DNA of 64,000 nucleotides from HK1 sp965204915 (lineage in GTDB: Bacteria; Pseudomonadota; Gammaproteobacteria; HK1): positions 3,658,001 to 3,722,000 of the forward strand of contig OZ242023.1 in assembly GCA_965204915.1 (NCBI GenBank), written 5' to 3'. The notes below the pieces were generated by a model. The model ran no database searches. It was given only the letters and a program-made list of their open reading frames with translations, and was not told the origin of the DNA. Both the position numbers and the translations under genes were made by a program. Shown here piece after piece: positions 31,048 to 39,542 of this stretch (the first letter of the stretch is position 1; every line of letters begins with the position of its first letter).

Positions 31048-32076
31048 TCACCATCCGCGATTCGCGTGGCTCGACCCGCGTCGCTGGCGGGACCGCCAGG
31101 GCGCCAGCGCCTCGATCGCCCGATCCGGATAGTCGGTGATGATCCCGTCCACCCCCATGCGGGCCAGTGCCAGCATCTCGTCCACCTCGTTGACGGTCCA
31201 CACCACCACCTTGAGGCCGAGCGCGTGGGCCTCGGCCAGCGCCTCCGCGGTCAGGTCACGGTGGTACGGCGACCACCCCCGGCATCCGGCGGCTTCCACC
31301 AGGCGCGGGACCGAGCCGCCGGCGTCGTCGACGTCCAGCCCGGCGGTCCACGGCGAGGGGCCGGGCCGGTCGCGCCGGATGTTGTCGAGCCACCGCTGCT
31401 CGGCGGTCAGGCATACCGTCGGGAGCTCCGGGGCCAGCCGGCGGATCTCGAACAGGACGCGCCAGTCGAAGGACTGGACGTTGGCCCGGTCGAGCATCCC
31501 TTCTGCGCGCAGTACCGCCACCACCGCCCGCGCGAATGCTTCCGGCCCCGCTGTCTCTTCCGGGGCCAGGGGCGTCAGCTTGGTCTCGAGGTTGAAGCGG
31601 ACCCCGCCGGCCCCGGGCCGTCTTCCCAGCGCCAGCACCTCCGCCAGGGTCGGAATACGGGTCCCGTCGCGAGGCGCCTGCCCGGGGAACTGCTCCGCGG
31701 TCCGGCTGCCGGGAGCCGCCCGGCCGACGTCGAATGCGGACAGCTCCGCCAGATCGAGCGTGCCGATGAGCGGTCCCGGCTCCGACAACCACGCGCCGGC
31801 CGGGTCCCGGGTCCGCTCGGGATTGAGCGCCCGGTCGTGGTGCACGACGGGCACTTCGTCCCGGGTCAGGCCGAGGTCGAGCTCCAGGACGTCGGCGCCG
31901 AGCTCGATGGCGCGCTCGAACGCGGGAACGGTGTTCTCGGGAAGCAGCCCCCGGGCGCCGCGATGCCCCTGGATCTCGATGGCCTGGGCCGTCATCGATC
32001 CGAAGCCTCCGAGCACGACCATGAATGCAACGTCTCGCAGAGCCCGCCACGCATACCCGGTGACCTCGGACGGCAT
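31048..32076 (-). CDS. ugpQ: Glycerophosphodiester phosphodiesterase, probably exported
   Basis: About 342 residues. Hydrolyses glycerophosphodiesters to glycerol-3-phosphate plus an alcohol. QGHRGARGLLPENTVPAFERAIELGADVLELDL carries the HRG and E-D/E-L-D metal and catalytic motifs, and VVHHDRALNPERT holds the second His. The start at 32076 gives a hydrophobic leader (ALRDVAFMVVLGGFGSMTAQA), so it is probably periplasmic, supplying the adjacent Ugp transporter. Last gene of the ugp cluster and first backbone gene next to the defence island. Confidence 0.92.
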   Translation of the reverse strand: MPSEVTGYAWRALRDVAFMVVLGGFGSMTAQAIEIQGHRGARGLLPENTVPAFERAIELGADVLELDLGLTRDEVPVVHHDRALNPERTRDPAGAWLSEPGPLIGTLDLAELSAFDVGRAAPGSRTAEQFPGQAPRDGTRIPTLAEVLALGRRPGAGGVRFNLETKLTPLAPEETAGPEAFARAVVAVLRAEGMLDRANVQSFDWRVLFEIRRLAPELPTVCLTAEQRWLDNIRRDRPGPSPWTAGLDVDDAGGSVPRLVEAAGCRGWSPYHRDLTAEALAEAHALGLKVVVWTVNEVDEMLALARMGVDGIITDYPDRAIEALAPWRSRQRRGSSHANRGW

Positions 32077-32133
32077 ACATCGCGTCCCACGACCGCTCGA
32101 CCCGCAGAGCCCGCCGCGCATGCCCGGACGGCC

Positions 32134-33294
32134 TCAGACAAGGCGGCGGCCGTTCCCGGCGTCGAAGAAGTGGACGTGCTCCGGCGCCAGCGCCAGAGGA
32201 AGCGTCTCCCCGGCCGCGACCCGCAGGGCGCCGTCGACCCGGGCGGTCACCGCGGGTCCCCGGTCGCCGCCCGCCGGTGGTCCATGCACCAGGCTGCCCG
32301 CGCCGTGCGGACCGTCGCGTCCGTGGTGGCGGTCCCGGCCGCCGCCGGCAAGCTGCCCGTGCACCAGGCTGTCCGCTCCCAGCGCCTCCACGACGTCGAC
32401 GGCCAGCTCCAGGGTCGCGGCGTCGCGAGGGACCGGCTCCAGATGCTCGGGGCGGATGCCGACGGTGACCTTGTCGGGGGCGGCAGGCGCGGGCGGCGAG
32501 AACGGCAGGACCTGGGCCGAGCCGTCGAGCTTCACCCCCCGCCGGTCCGCCGTGGCCGTTCCCGGCAGGAAGTTCATCGCCGGCGAGCCGATGAATCCGG
32601 CCACGAATGCGGTCGCCGGCGCCGCATACACGTCGAGCGGCAGGCCGATCTGCTCCACGACCCCCGCGTTCATCACGATGAGCCGATCGGCCAGGGTCAT
32701 CGCCTCGACCTGGTCGTGGGTCACGTAGAGGCTGGTGGTCCCCAGGTCGCGTTGCAGCCGCTTGATCTCCAGCCGCATCTGCACCCGCAGCTTCGCATCG
32801 AGGTTCGAGAGGGGCTCGTCGAAGAGGAAGACCTCGGGCTCGCGCACGATGGCGCGGCCCATCGCCACCCGCTGCCGCTGGCCGCCGGAGAGCTGGTTGG
32901 GACGCCGGCCGAGCATGCCGTCCAACTGGAGGATCCGCGCCGCGTCGGCCACCCGGCGCTCGATCTCCTCCTTGGCGGTGCGGCGGTTGCGCAGCCCGTA
33001 GGCCATGTTGTCGAACACGCTCATGTGGGGGTAGAGCGCGTAGTTCTGGAACACCATGGCGATGTTCCGATCCGCGGGCTCCAGCTCGTTGACCCGCCGC
33101 CCGCCGATCCGGATCTCGCCCTCGGTGACCGTCTCCAGGCCCGCCACCATGCGCAGCAGCGTCGACTTGCCGCAGCCCGAAGGACCGACGATGACGATGA
33201 ACGCCCCGTCCGCGACGGAGGTCTCGACCCCGTGGATCGCCTTGAATCCATTGGGGTAGGTCTTGCGCACACCGATGAATTCCACTCCGGCCAT
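32134..33294 (-). CDS. ugpC: sn-glycerol-3-phosphate ABC transporter ATP-binding protein UgpC
   Basis: Encodes 386 residues. Walker A GPSGCGKST, Q-loop FQNYALYPHMSV, signature LSGGQRQRVAMGRA, Walker B VFLFDEPLSNLDAKL and the TOBE region of MalK/UgpC proteins. The TOBE domain has an insertion with two near-repeats (GADSLVHGQLAGGG and GAGSLVHGPPAGGD, coded near 32265-32390), an apparent internal duplication. Between ugpE and ugpC (33295-33387) lies a low-complexity GAAGG/GACGG-rich spacer that codes nothing clear. Confidence 0.96.
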   Translation of the reverse strand: MAGVEFIGVRKTYPNGFKAIHGVETSVADGAFIVIVGPSGCGKSTLLRMVAGLETVTEGEIRIGGRRVNELEPADRNIAMVFQNYALYPHMSVFDNMAYGLRNRRTAKEEIERRVADAARILQLDGMLGRRPNQLSGGQRQRVAMGRAIVREPEVFLFDEPLSNLDAKLRVQMRLEIKRLQRDLGTTSLYVTHDQVEAMTLADRLIVMNAGVVEQIGLPLDVYAAPATAFVAGFIGSPAMNFLPGTATADRRGVKLDGSAQVLPFSPPAPAAPDKVTVGIRPEHLEPVPRDAATLELAVDVVEALGADSLVHGQLAGGGRDRHHGRDGPHGAGSLVHGPPAGGDRGPAVTARVDGALRVAAGETLPLALAPEHVHFFDAGNGRRLV

Positions 33295-33387
33295 GCCCTC
33301 GACTCCTTCGGCCCGGTCGATTCCTTCCGTTCCTGCGATTCCTTCCGTCCCTTCGGCTCCTTCCGTCCCTTCCGCTCGCGCCGCCTG

Positions 33388-34236
33388 CTACTTCTCCTGC
33401 TCGATCAATCCCTTCACGAACAGGCGCTGCATGAAGACCACCACCAGCACCGGCGGCAGCATCGCGAGTATCGACGTCGCCATGATCTCGTGCCACACCG
33501 GCTCCGAGTCCGGCACCGCGACCATGCGCTGGATGCCCATGACGATGGTGTAGTAGCTCTCGTCGGTGGTGACCAGGAGCGGCCACAGGTACTGGTTCCA
33601 ACCGTAGATGAAGAGGATCACGAAGAGCGCCGCGATGTTGGTCCGCGACAGGGGCAGCAGGACGTCGCGGAAGAACTTGAGCGGCCCCGCCCCGTCGATG
33701 CGCGCCGCCTCGGCCAGCTCCTCCGGCACCGTGAGGAAGAACTGGCGGAACAGGAAGGTCGCCGTCGCGCTGGCGATCAGGGGCACCGAGAGCCCCCAGT
33801 AGCTGTTCAGCATGCCGAGGTCCGCCACCACCCCGAAGGTCGGCAGGATGCGCACCTCCACCGGCAGCATGAGGGTGATGAAGATGATCCAGAAGCACGT
33901 CATGCGCAAGGGAAAGCGGAAGTAGACGACGGCGTAGGCGGCGATGATGGAGATCGCGATCTTCCCCACCGCGATCATCAACGCCATGACCAGCGAGTTC
34001 CACATCATCATGCCCACCGGCACGCTGCCGGCCGCCTCCATGCCGGAGCCGAGCACGGTGGTGTAGTTCTCGAGGAAATGGCCTCCGGGCCACAGCGGCG
34101 TCCGCCCGGACATCAGGGCCTCCACCGGATGGGTCGAGGCGACGAACGTGATCCAGATCGGGAAGGCGGTCACCAGCACCCCGATCGACAGCACCACGTG
34201 GGACAGCACCGTGAGCCAGGGACGGTTCTCGACCAT
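33388..34236 (-). CDS. ugpE: sn-glycerol-3-phosphate ABC transporter permease UgpE
   Basis: Encodes 282 residues, an inner-membrane permease of the MalG/UgpE type with six predicted membrane segments. The EAA loop EELAEAARIDGAGPLKFFRDVLLPLSR contacts UgpC. N- and C-terminal segments are complete. It pairs with UgpA encoded 14 bp upstream. Confidence 0.96.
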   Translation of the reverse strand: MVENRPWLTVLSHVVLSIGVLVTAFPIWITFVASTHPVEALMSGRTPLWPGGHFLENYTTVLGSGMEAAGSVPVGMMMWNSLVMALMIAVGKIAISIIAAYAVVYFRFPLRMTCFWIIFITLMLPVEVRILPTFGVVADLGMLNSYWGLSVPLIASATATFLFRQFFLTVPEELAEAARIDGAGPLKFFRDVLLPLSRTNIAALFVILFIYGWNQYLWPLLVTTDESYYTIVMGIQRMVAVPDSEPVWHEIMATSILAMLPPVLVVVFMQRLFVKGLIEQEK

Positions 34237-34249
34237 GCGCGCCGCTCCC

Positions 34250-35131
34250 TCAGTAGGCCACTTTCCGCTCGATGTAGCGGAACTGGATCACGGTGAGCCC
34301 GATGACGATGGCCATGAGGACCACCGACTGGGCGGCGGAGCCCCCCAGGTCCAACCCGATGAAGCCGTCGCTGAACACCTTGTAGACGAGGATGGTGGTG
34401 GCCTGCGCCGGGCCGCCGGTGGTCGTCGCGTGCACGATGCCGAAGGTGTCGAAGAAGGCGTAGACGATGTTGACCACCAGGAGGAAGAAGGTGGTCGGGG
34501 ACAGCAGGGGGAAGACGATGGTGCGGAACCGCTTGAACGGGCCGGCGCCGTCGATGGCCGCCGCCTCGATGAGCGAGCGCGGGATCGCCTGCAATCCGGC
34601 GAGGAAGAACAGGAAGTTGTAGCTGACCTGCTTCCACGAGGCGGCCAGGATGATCAGGACCATGGCGTCGGCGCCGTCCAGGTAGTGGTTCCAGTCGTAG
34701 CCGACGGCCTTCAGGCAGTAGGCGAGGATCCCGATGGACGGGTTGAACATGAAGAACCAGAGCACGCCGGCCACCGCCGGAGCGATGGCGTAGGGCCAGA
34801 TGACCAGCGTCCGGTAGGCGGTCGTCCCCTTGATGATCCGGTCGGCCATGGCCGCCAGGAGAAGGGCTGTGCCGAGGGACAGGGACGTGGTCGCGACCGA
34901 GAACCCCAGGGTGCGGCCGAAGCTCTCCAGATAGATGGGGTCGGAGAACAGGCCGGTGAAGTTGTCGAGCCAGACGAGCTTGCGGCTGAGCCCGAAGGGG
35001 TCTTCGAGCAGTACCGACTGGTAGAGGGCCTGGCTCGCCGGCCAGATGAAGAACACCAGGGTGATGGCGATCTGGGGGGCGACCAGCAGCAAGGCCAGCC
35101 CCCGCCTGGAAAATGTGACGCGCTTTTCCAA
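34250..35131 (-). CDS. ugpA: sn-glycerol-3-phosphate ABC transporter permease UgpA
   Basis: Encodes 293 residues, a MalF/UgpA-type permease: N-terminal LALLLVAPQIAITLVFFIWPASQALYQS, EAA loop RSLIEAAAIDGAGPFKRFRTIVFPLL, and several further membrane segments. Forms the translocation channel with UgpE. About 100 bp separate it from ugpB. Confidence 0.96.
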   Translation of the reverse strand: MEKRVTFSRRGLALLLVAPQIAITLVFFIWPASQALYQSVLLEDPFGLSRKLVWLDNFTGLFSDPIYLESFGRTLGFSVATTSLSLGTALLLAAMADRIIKGTTAYRTLVIWPYAIAPAVAGVLWFFMFNPSIGILAYCLKAVGYDWNHYLDGADAMVLIILAASWKQVSYNFLFFLAGLQAIPRSLIEAAAIDGAGPFKRFRTIVFPLLSPTTFFLLVVNIVYAFFDTFGIVHATTTGGPAQATTILVYKVFSDGFIGLDLGGSAAQSVVLMAIVIGLTVIQFRYIERKVAY

Positions 35132-35232
35132 TGAACCGGCGGTATGCGACGGTCGGGCCGGCGGCTCTGGAGAGGTTCCCGGAGCCGCCGGCCCGGCCGG
35201 GTCGGAGCGGATCGAGGAGGGTCGCCCCCGCC

Positions 35233-36543
35233 TCAGTTCGCCGCTTCGAACTTGCGCAGCAGCTCGTTGCCGCGCGCGACGGCGGCATCGAGGCCCTCCT
35301 GCGCCGATTTGTCGCCGGCCCAGATCGATTCGAGCTCCTCGTTGATGACGTCCCGGATCTGGACGAAGCTGCCGAACCGCAGGCCCTTCGAGTTTTCGGT
35401 CGGCGCCTTGCCGGTCATCTGCACGATGGCCACGTCCGTACCGGGGTTCGCGTCGTAGAAGCCCTGCGACCGGGTGAGCTCGTAGGCGGCGGTGGTGATC
35501 GGCAGGTAGCCCGTGAACTGGTGCCAGTCCGCCTGCACCTCGGCCGACGAGAGGTAGCTGAAGAACTTCGCCACCCCCTTGTACTCCTCCGCGTCATGCC
35601 CCCTCAGCACCCACAGCGTGGCGCCGCCGATGATGGTGTTCTGCGGGGCGCCCGCGACGTCCGGCCAGTAGGGCAGGGTGGAGACGCCGAACTCGAAGTC
35701 CTTGGCGTTGGCCTTCACCCCGGCATAGGCCGCCGAGGAGTTCATGTACATCACGCACTCCTGGTTGTAGAACTTGGGTGCGCTGTCGGAGCGCCGGCCG
35801 CCGTAGTCGAAGATCTTGGACTTCTGCCACTCCGCGAGCCGGCCGATGTGTTTCACGTGCATCGGGCCGTTGAAGATGAACTCGGTGTCCATGCCGGCGA
35901 AGCCGTTGGCCCTGGTGCCGATGGGCTGATCGTGCCAGGCCGAGAAGTTCTCGATCTGGACCCAGGACTGCCAGCCGGTGGTGAAGCCGCAGGGGTATCC
36001 CGCCGCCTGGGCTTTCGTGGCCGCCGCCTCCAGCTCCGGCCAGGTCTTCGGCGCCTCGGAGATCCCGGCCTTGGCGAACGCGGTCCGGTTGTAGTAGAGG
36101 ACCGGCGTCGAGCTGTTGAACGGCATCGAGAGCATGTTGCCGTCGGTGTCCGTGTAGTAGCCGGTCACCGAGGCCAGGTAGCCGGCCGGGTCGAACGCCT
36201 CTTCCGCATCCGCCATCAATCGGTACACGGGATAGATGGCGCCCTTCGCCGCCATCATGCTGGCCGTGCCGACCTCGAACACCTGCACGACGTGGGGCTG
36301 CTGCTTCGCCCGGAACGCCGCGATGGCCGCGGTCATGGTCTCGGTGTAGTTGCCCTTGTAGACCGGCATCACCTTGTAGCCGGACTGGGATGCGTTGAAG
36401 CCGTCGGCGATTTCCACGACCTTCTCGCCCAGCTTGCCGCCCATGGCGTGCCACCACTGGACTTCGGTGGCGGCCTGGACGAGCCCGGCGGACGAGAGGG
36501 CGACCGTCGCGCCAACGATGGTCGGGATGATGTTGAGCTTCAT
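35233..36543 (-). CDS. ugpB: sn-glycerol-3-phosphate-binding periplasmic protein UgpB
   Basis: Encodes 436 residues. Signal peptide MKLNIIPTIVGATVALSSAGLVQAA, then the UgpB sequence TEVQWWHAMGGKLGEKVVEIADGFNASQ, with LYYNRTAFAKAG and GGATLWVLRGH. Captures glycerol-3-phosphate (or glycerophosphodiesters) for UgpAE. The ATG at 36543 is preceded by GGAGG (CACGGAGGCTTTCCC). First gene of the ugp operon; the divergent promoter region is 36544-36727. Confidence 0.97.
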   Translation of the reverse strand: MKLNIIPTIVGATVALSSAGLVQAATEVQWWHAMGGKLGEKVVEIADGFNASQSGYKVMPVYKGNYTETMTAAIAAFRAKQQPHVVQVFEVGTASMMAAKGAIYPVYRLMADAEEAFDPAGYLASVTGYYTDTDGNMLSMPFNSSTPVLYYNRTAFAKAGISEAPKTWPELEAAATKAQAAGYPCGFTTGWQSWVQIENFSAWHDQPIGTRANGFAGMDTEFIFNGPMHVKHIGRLAEWQKSKIFDYGGRRSDSAPKFYNQECVMYMNSSAAYAGVKANAKDFEFGVSTLPYWPDVAGAPQNTIIGGATLWVLRGHDAEEYKGVAKFFSYLSSAEVQADWHQFTGYLPITTAAYELTRSQGFYDANPGTDVAIVQMTGKAPTENSKGLRFGSFVQIRDVINEELESIWAGDKSAQEGLDAAVARGNELLRKFEAAN

Positions 36544-36727
36544 GGGAAAGCCTCCGTGTGACTTGATGACTTGCCGGCGTTGCGGTGCTGGATGGTACAG
36601 CTTGGAGGCCGGATGTGACACCGGCGGGACCCGAGCGGGCGTGGACCGATCCTGTCACGTCCGGTCGCCGTCATGGTGGATAATGCGGCGGGACGGGGCT
36701 TGGGTGGTTCCTGCGGAGGAGGGGTGG

Positions 36728-37813
36728 ATGGAGCACCGTGAATACATGCGACGGGCAACGGGCGCGGAGCCGGACGGGGATCCGCGTCTCCACCGGGGCA
36801 CGGGCTCCGATCCGATTCCAGATGCGGACGCCCGGCGGGGACATGGGGGACCCGGCTCCCCTGCCGCGCAGGACGAGCCGTCGTCGAGCGCGGCGTCCAT
36901 CCCGGACCCGGAGTCGCTCGATGCGGAGTCCGTGATCGACTGTTACGAGCTGGCCCGCCTGCCTGCCCCGCCGCGGACGGGACGGGCGGAGCCGGCTGCG
37001 AACCTCCTTGCCCTGATCGACCGTTACGACGCCTTCATCCTCGACGGCTATGGCGTGATCAACGTCGGGGCGGAGCCGATACCGGGTATCGGGGATACGA
37101 TTCGCGCCCTGCGCACCGCCGGCCGGGACGTGATGGTCCTCACCAACGGAGCGGGGCGGCCGTCCCGGCAAACCGCGCGGCGTTACGAGAGGTGGGGCCT
37201 CGATATTCCGGGGCGGCTCGTCGTGACGAGCCGCGACGCGCTCGAAGCCTCCCTCGCGGCACACCCTCGCGCAGGGTCGTGGGGGGTGATGGCGCAGCCC
37301 GACTCCGAGCTCCAGACCCTTCCGGTCGAGACCGTGCTTCTCGAAGACGACGAGGCGCCCTACCGGCACGCCGCCGGGTTCATCTTCATCCGTTCCGAAG
37401 GATGGAGCACGGCCCGGCACCGGCTTCTTGCCGACGCGCTGTGCGAGTCACCCCGACCCGTGCTCGTTGCCAACCCCGACGTGAGCGCTCCCTATCCCGA
37501 CCGGCGCCTGTCCGCCGAGCCGGGGTATTGGGCGCTCCGTATCGAAGCGGAGACCGGCGTTCGGTGCGAGCGGTTCGGCAAGCCGTTCAGCCCCGCCTTC
37601 GAGCTCGCCCTCTCCCGGCTGGGCCGTGCGGCGGCGGGGCGCGAGCGGGTGGCGATGGTGGGCGACGGCTTGCACACGGACATCCTGGGAGGGCTCGCGG
37701 CAGGGTTGGGGACGATCCTGGTCACGGACCACGGATTGCTCAGGGGACTGGACTGGGAAGCGAGGGCCGCACGCGCCGGAATCGTCCCGGACCATGTGAT
37801 CCCCGAGGCTTGA
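36728..37813 (+). CDS. HAD-superfamily class IIA hydrolase
   Basis: Encodes 361 residues. After a ~95-residue low-complexity N-terminus comes YDAFILDGYGVINVGAEPIPG, the motif-I region of the HAD-IIA (TIGR01459-like) subfamily. VLTNGAGRPSRQTARRYERWG is motif II and KPFSPAFELAL...VAMVGDGLHTDILGGLAAGLGTILV gives motifs III and IV. Probably a small-molecule phosphatase. Its divergent position to ugpB suggests phosphoglycerol metabolism, but the substrate is not shown. The start at 36728 has a GGAGGAGGGG ribosome-binding site. Confidence 0.88.
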   Translation: MEHREYMRRATGAEPDGDPRLHRGTGSDPIPDADARRGHGGPGSPAAQDEPSSSAASIPDPESLDAESVIDCYELARLPAPPRTGRAEPAANLLALIDRYDAFILDGYGVINVGAEPIPGIGDTIRALRTAGRDVMVLTNGAGRPSRQTARRYERWGLDIPGRLVVTSRDALEASLAAHPRAGSWGVMAQPDSELQTLPVETVLLEDDEAPYRHAAGFIFIRSEGWSTARHRLLADALCESPRPVLVANPDVSAPYPDRRLSAEPGYWALRIEAETGVRCERFGKPFSPAFELALSRLGRAAAGRERVAMVGDGLHTDILGGLAAGLGTILVTDHGLLRGLDWEARAARAGIVPDHVIPEA

Positions 37814-37893
37814 GCGGGGCGCGGACGCCCCCGAGCGTCTCCGATCGGTCACACGATATACTTCGGCCCGATAGTTCGGCCCGGCCGTCGTGC

Positions 37894-37978
<85 letters not shown>

Positions 37979-38037
37979 GCTACCCGGATTTCCCACCAGC
38001 CCCCGGACCATCGTCGCGTTCGCGAAGGATCCTTGCC

Positions 38038-38631
38038 TTGAGCGACACCCAGCGCCTCGTCGTCGGCATCTCCGGAGCCTCGGGGGTGATCTACGGGATC
38101 CGCCTGCTGGAGCTGCTGCGCGAGCTGCCGGTCGAGACCCATCTGGTCATGTCGAAGGCGGCGGAGATGACCATCGCCTACGAGACCGACCGCAAGCCGG
38201 CCGAGGTCAGGCGACTGGCGACGGTGGCTCATCCGGCCAGCGACGTCGGAGCGTCGATCAGCAGCGGCTCGTTTCGGACCTCGGGCATGATCATCGCACC
38301 CTGCTCTGTGCGCACGATGTCGGAGATCGCCACCGGGGTGACCGCCAGCCTCCTGACCCGGGCCGCGGACGTGGTGCTGAAGGAGCGGCGCCGGCTCGTG
38401 CTGCTCCTTCGGGAGACCCCGTTGCACACCGGGCATCTGCGCACGATGCTCGCCCTGTCCGAGGCGGGGGGGATCGTGATGCCGCCGGTTCCCGCCTTCT
38501 ACGCGGATCTGCGCAGCATCGACGAGATGGTCGACCAGACACTGGGTCGCGCCCTCGATCTGTTCGGTATCGACGCGGGGATCACCAGGCGCTGGGGCGA
38601 GGACGTAGGCGCGTCCGTGGAGCGGAAGTAA
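38038..38631 (+). CDS. ubiX: Flavin prenyltransferase UbiX
   Basis: Encodes 197 residues. Makes the prenylated FMN cofactor used by UbiD decarboxylases. RLVVGISGASGVIYGIRLLELL binds FMN, and ISSGSFRTSGMIIAPCSVRTMSEIATGVT, LVLLLRETPLHTGHLRTM and GGIVMPPVPAFY are family motifs. A TTG start at 38038 is chosen because AAGGA lies 8 nt upstream and no ATG/GTG fits the N-terminus. Confidence 0.95.
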   Translation: MSDTQRLVVGISGASGVIYGIRLLELLRELPVETHLVMSKAAEMTIAYETDRKPAEVRRLATVAHPASDVGASISSGSFRTSGMIIAPCSVRTMSEIATGVTASLLTRAADVVLKERRRLVLLLRETPLHTGHLRTMLALSEAGGIVMPPVPAFYADLRSIDEMVDQTLGRALDLFGIDAGITRRWGEDVGASVERK

Positions 38632-38757
38632 GCGCAAGTCGAGGAGGGGAGGCGGTGTGAGGCCGCTCGACGGGGAGTGTCCGGCACGGCGCGAATCGCC
38701 CTGGAGCAGGCGATTCCAAGTGTATGATTCTCCCCCTTTCCCCGCGAGACGAATCCC

Positions 38758-39435
38758 ATGCACCCGTTCCGCAGGATGACGAAGATCCCGAGCGCCGGCG
38801 AGGCGCTGCCGGGGCGGCCGGACCCGATCCCGACCCCGAACGTCAACTTCATCAACGGCCACCGCATCAAGCCACCCTTCCCCGAGGGCATGGCGCTCGC
38901 GCAATTCGGCCTCGGCTGCTTCTGGGGCGGGGAGAAGGCGTTCTGGAGCCTGCCGGGGGTACACGTCACCGCGGTCGGCTATGCGGCCGGCGCGACCCCC
39001 AACCCGACCTACGAGGAGGTATGCAGCGGGCGTACCGGCCACAACGAGGTCGTCCTCGTGGTCTTCGATCCGGAACGCATCGGCTACGACGCACTCCTCG
39101 ACGCCTTCTGGGAGGCCCACGACCCCACCCAGGGGATGCGTCAGGGCAACGACGTGGGCACGCAGTACCGTTCGGGCGTCTACCCGTACTCCGAGGCGCA
39201 GGCCGGGCAGGCGGCGGCGTCGCGCGATGCGTACCAGGAGGCCCTCTCGGCCGCGGGATACGGCCGCATCACCACCGAGATCCTGGACGCCGGCCCGTTC
39301 TACTACGCCGAGGGCTACCACCAGCAGTACCTGGCCAGGAATCCCTTCGGCTATTGCGGTCATGGCGGCACCGGGGTCGAGGCCCGGCGGGGGTCGCGGC
39401 CCGGCCTCCGGGGCCCGGGGGTCCGCTACGCCTGA
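38758..39435 (+). CDS. msrA: Peptide methionine sulfoxide reductase MsrA
   Basis: Encodes 225 residues. FGLGCFWGGEKAFW contains the catalytic Cys, and EVCSGRTGHNEVVLVVFDP, DVGTQYRSGVYPYSE and AEGYHQQYLARNP are conserved. Reduces methionine-S-sulfoxide in oxidised proteins. Cys residues near the C-terminus (FGYCGHGG) could resolve the disulfide. The C-terminal ~25 residues are Gly/Arg-rich and probably disordered. Confidence 0.97.
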   Translation: MHPFRRMTKIPSAGEALPGRPDPIPTPNVNFINGHRIKPPFPEGMALAQFGLGCFWGGEKAFWSLPGVHVTAVGYAAGATPNPTYEEVCSGRTGHNEVVLVVFDPERIGYDALLDAFWEAHDPTQGMRQGNDVGTQYRSGVYPYSEAQAGQAAASRDAYQEALSAAGYGRITTEILDAGPFYYAEGYHQQYLARNPFGYCGHGGTGVEARRGSRPGLRGPGVRYA

Positions 39436-39542
39436 CGAGAACGGGCCGGCGCCGGACGAGCCGTTGGCCTGCCCTGTCCGATGCCGGCGCAAACGACGCA
39501 CGCATCATCCGGAACCGGTTGAAGGTCTCCTCCCACGCCGGC

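Noticed and set aside
30469..34296. 1275-codon plus-strand ORF over the cas6 remnant, GDPD and ugpC/E
   Set aside because: Frame shadow of conserved minus-strand genes; low-complexity translation with no domain.
36544..36727. Possible Pho box in front of ugpB (CTGTCAC near 36652, TGTCACAT near 36613)
   Set aside because: Single TGTCA half-sites only; no second half-site at the 11-bp period.
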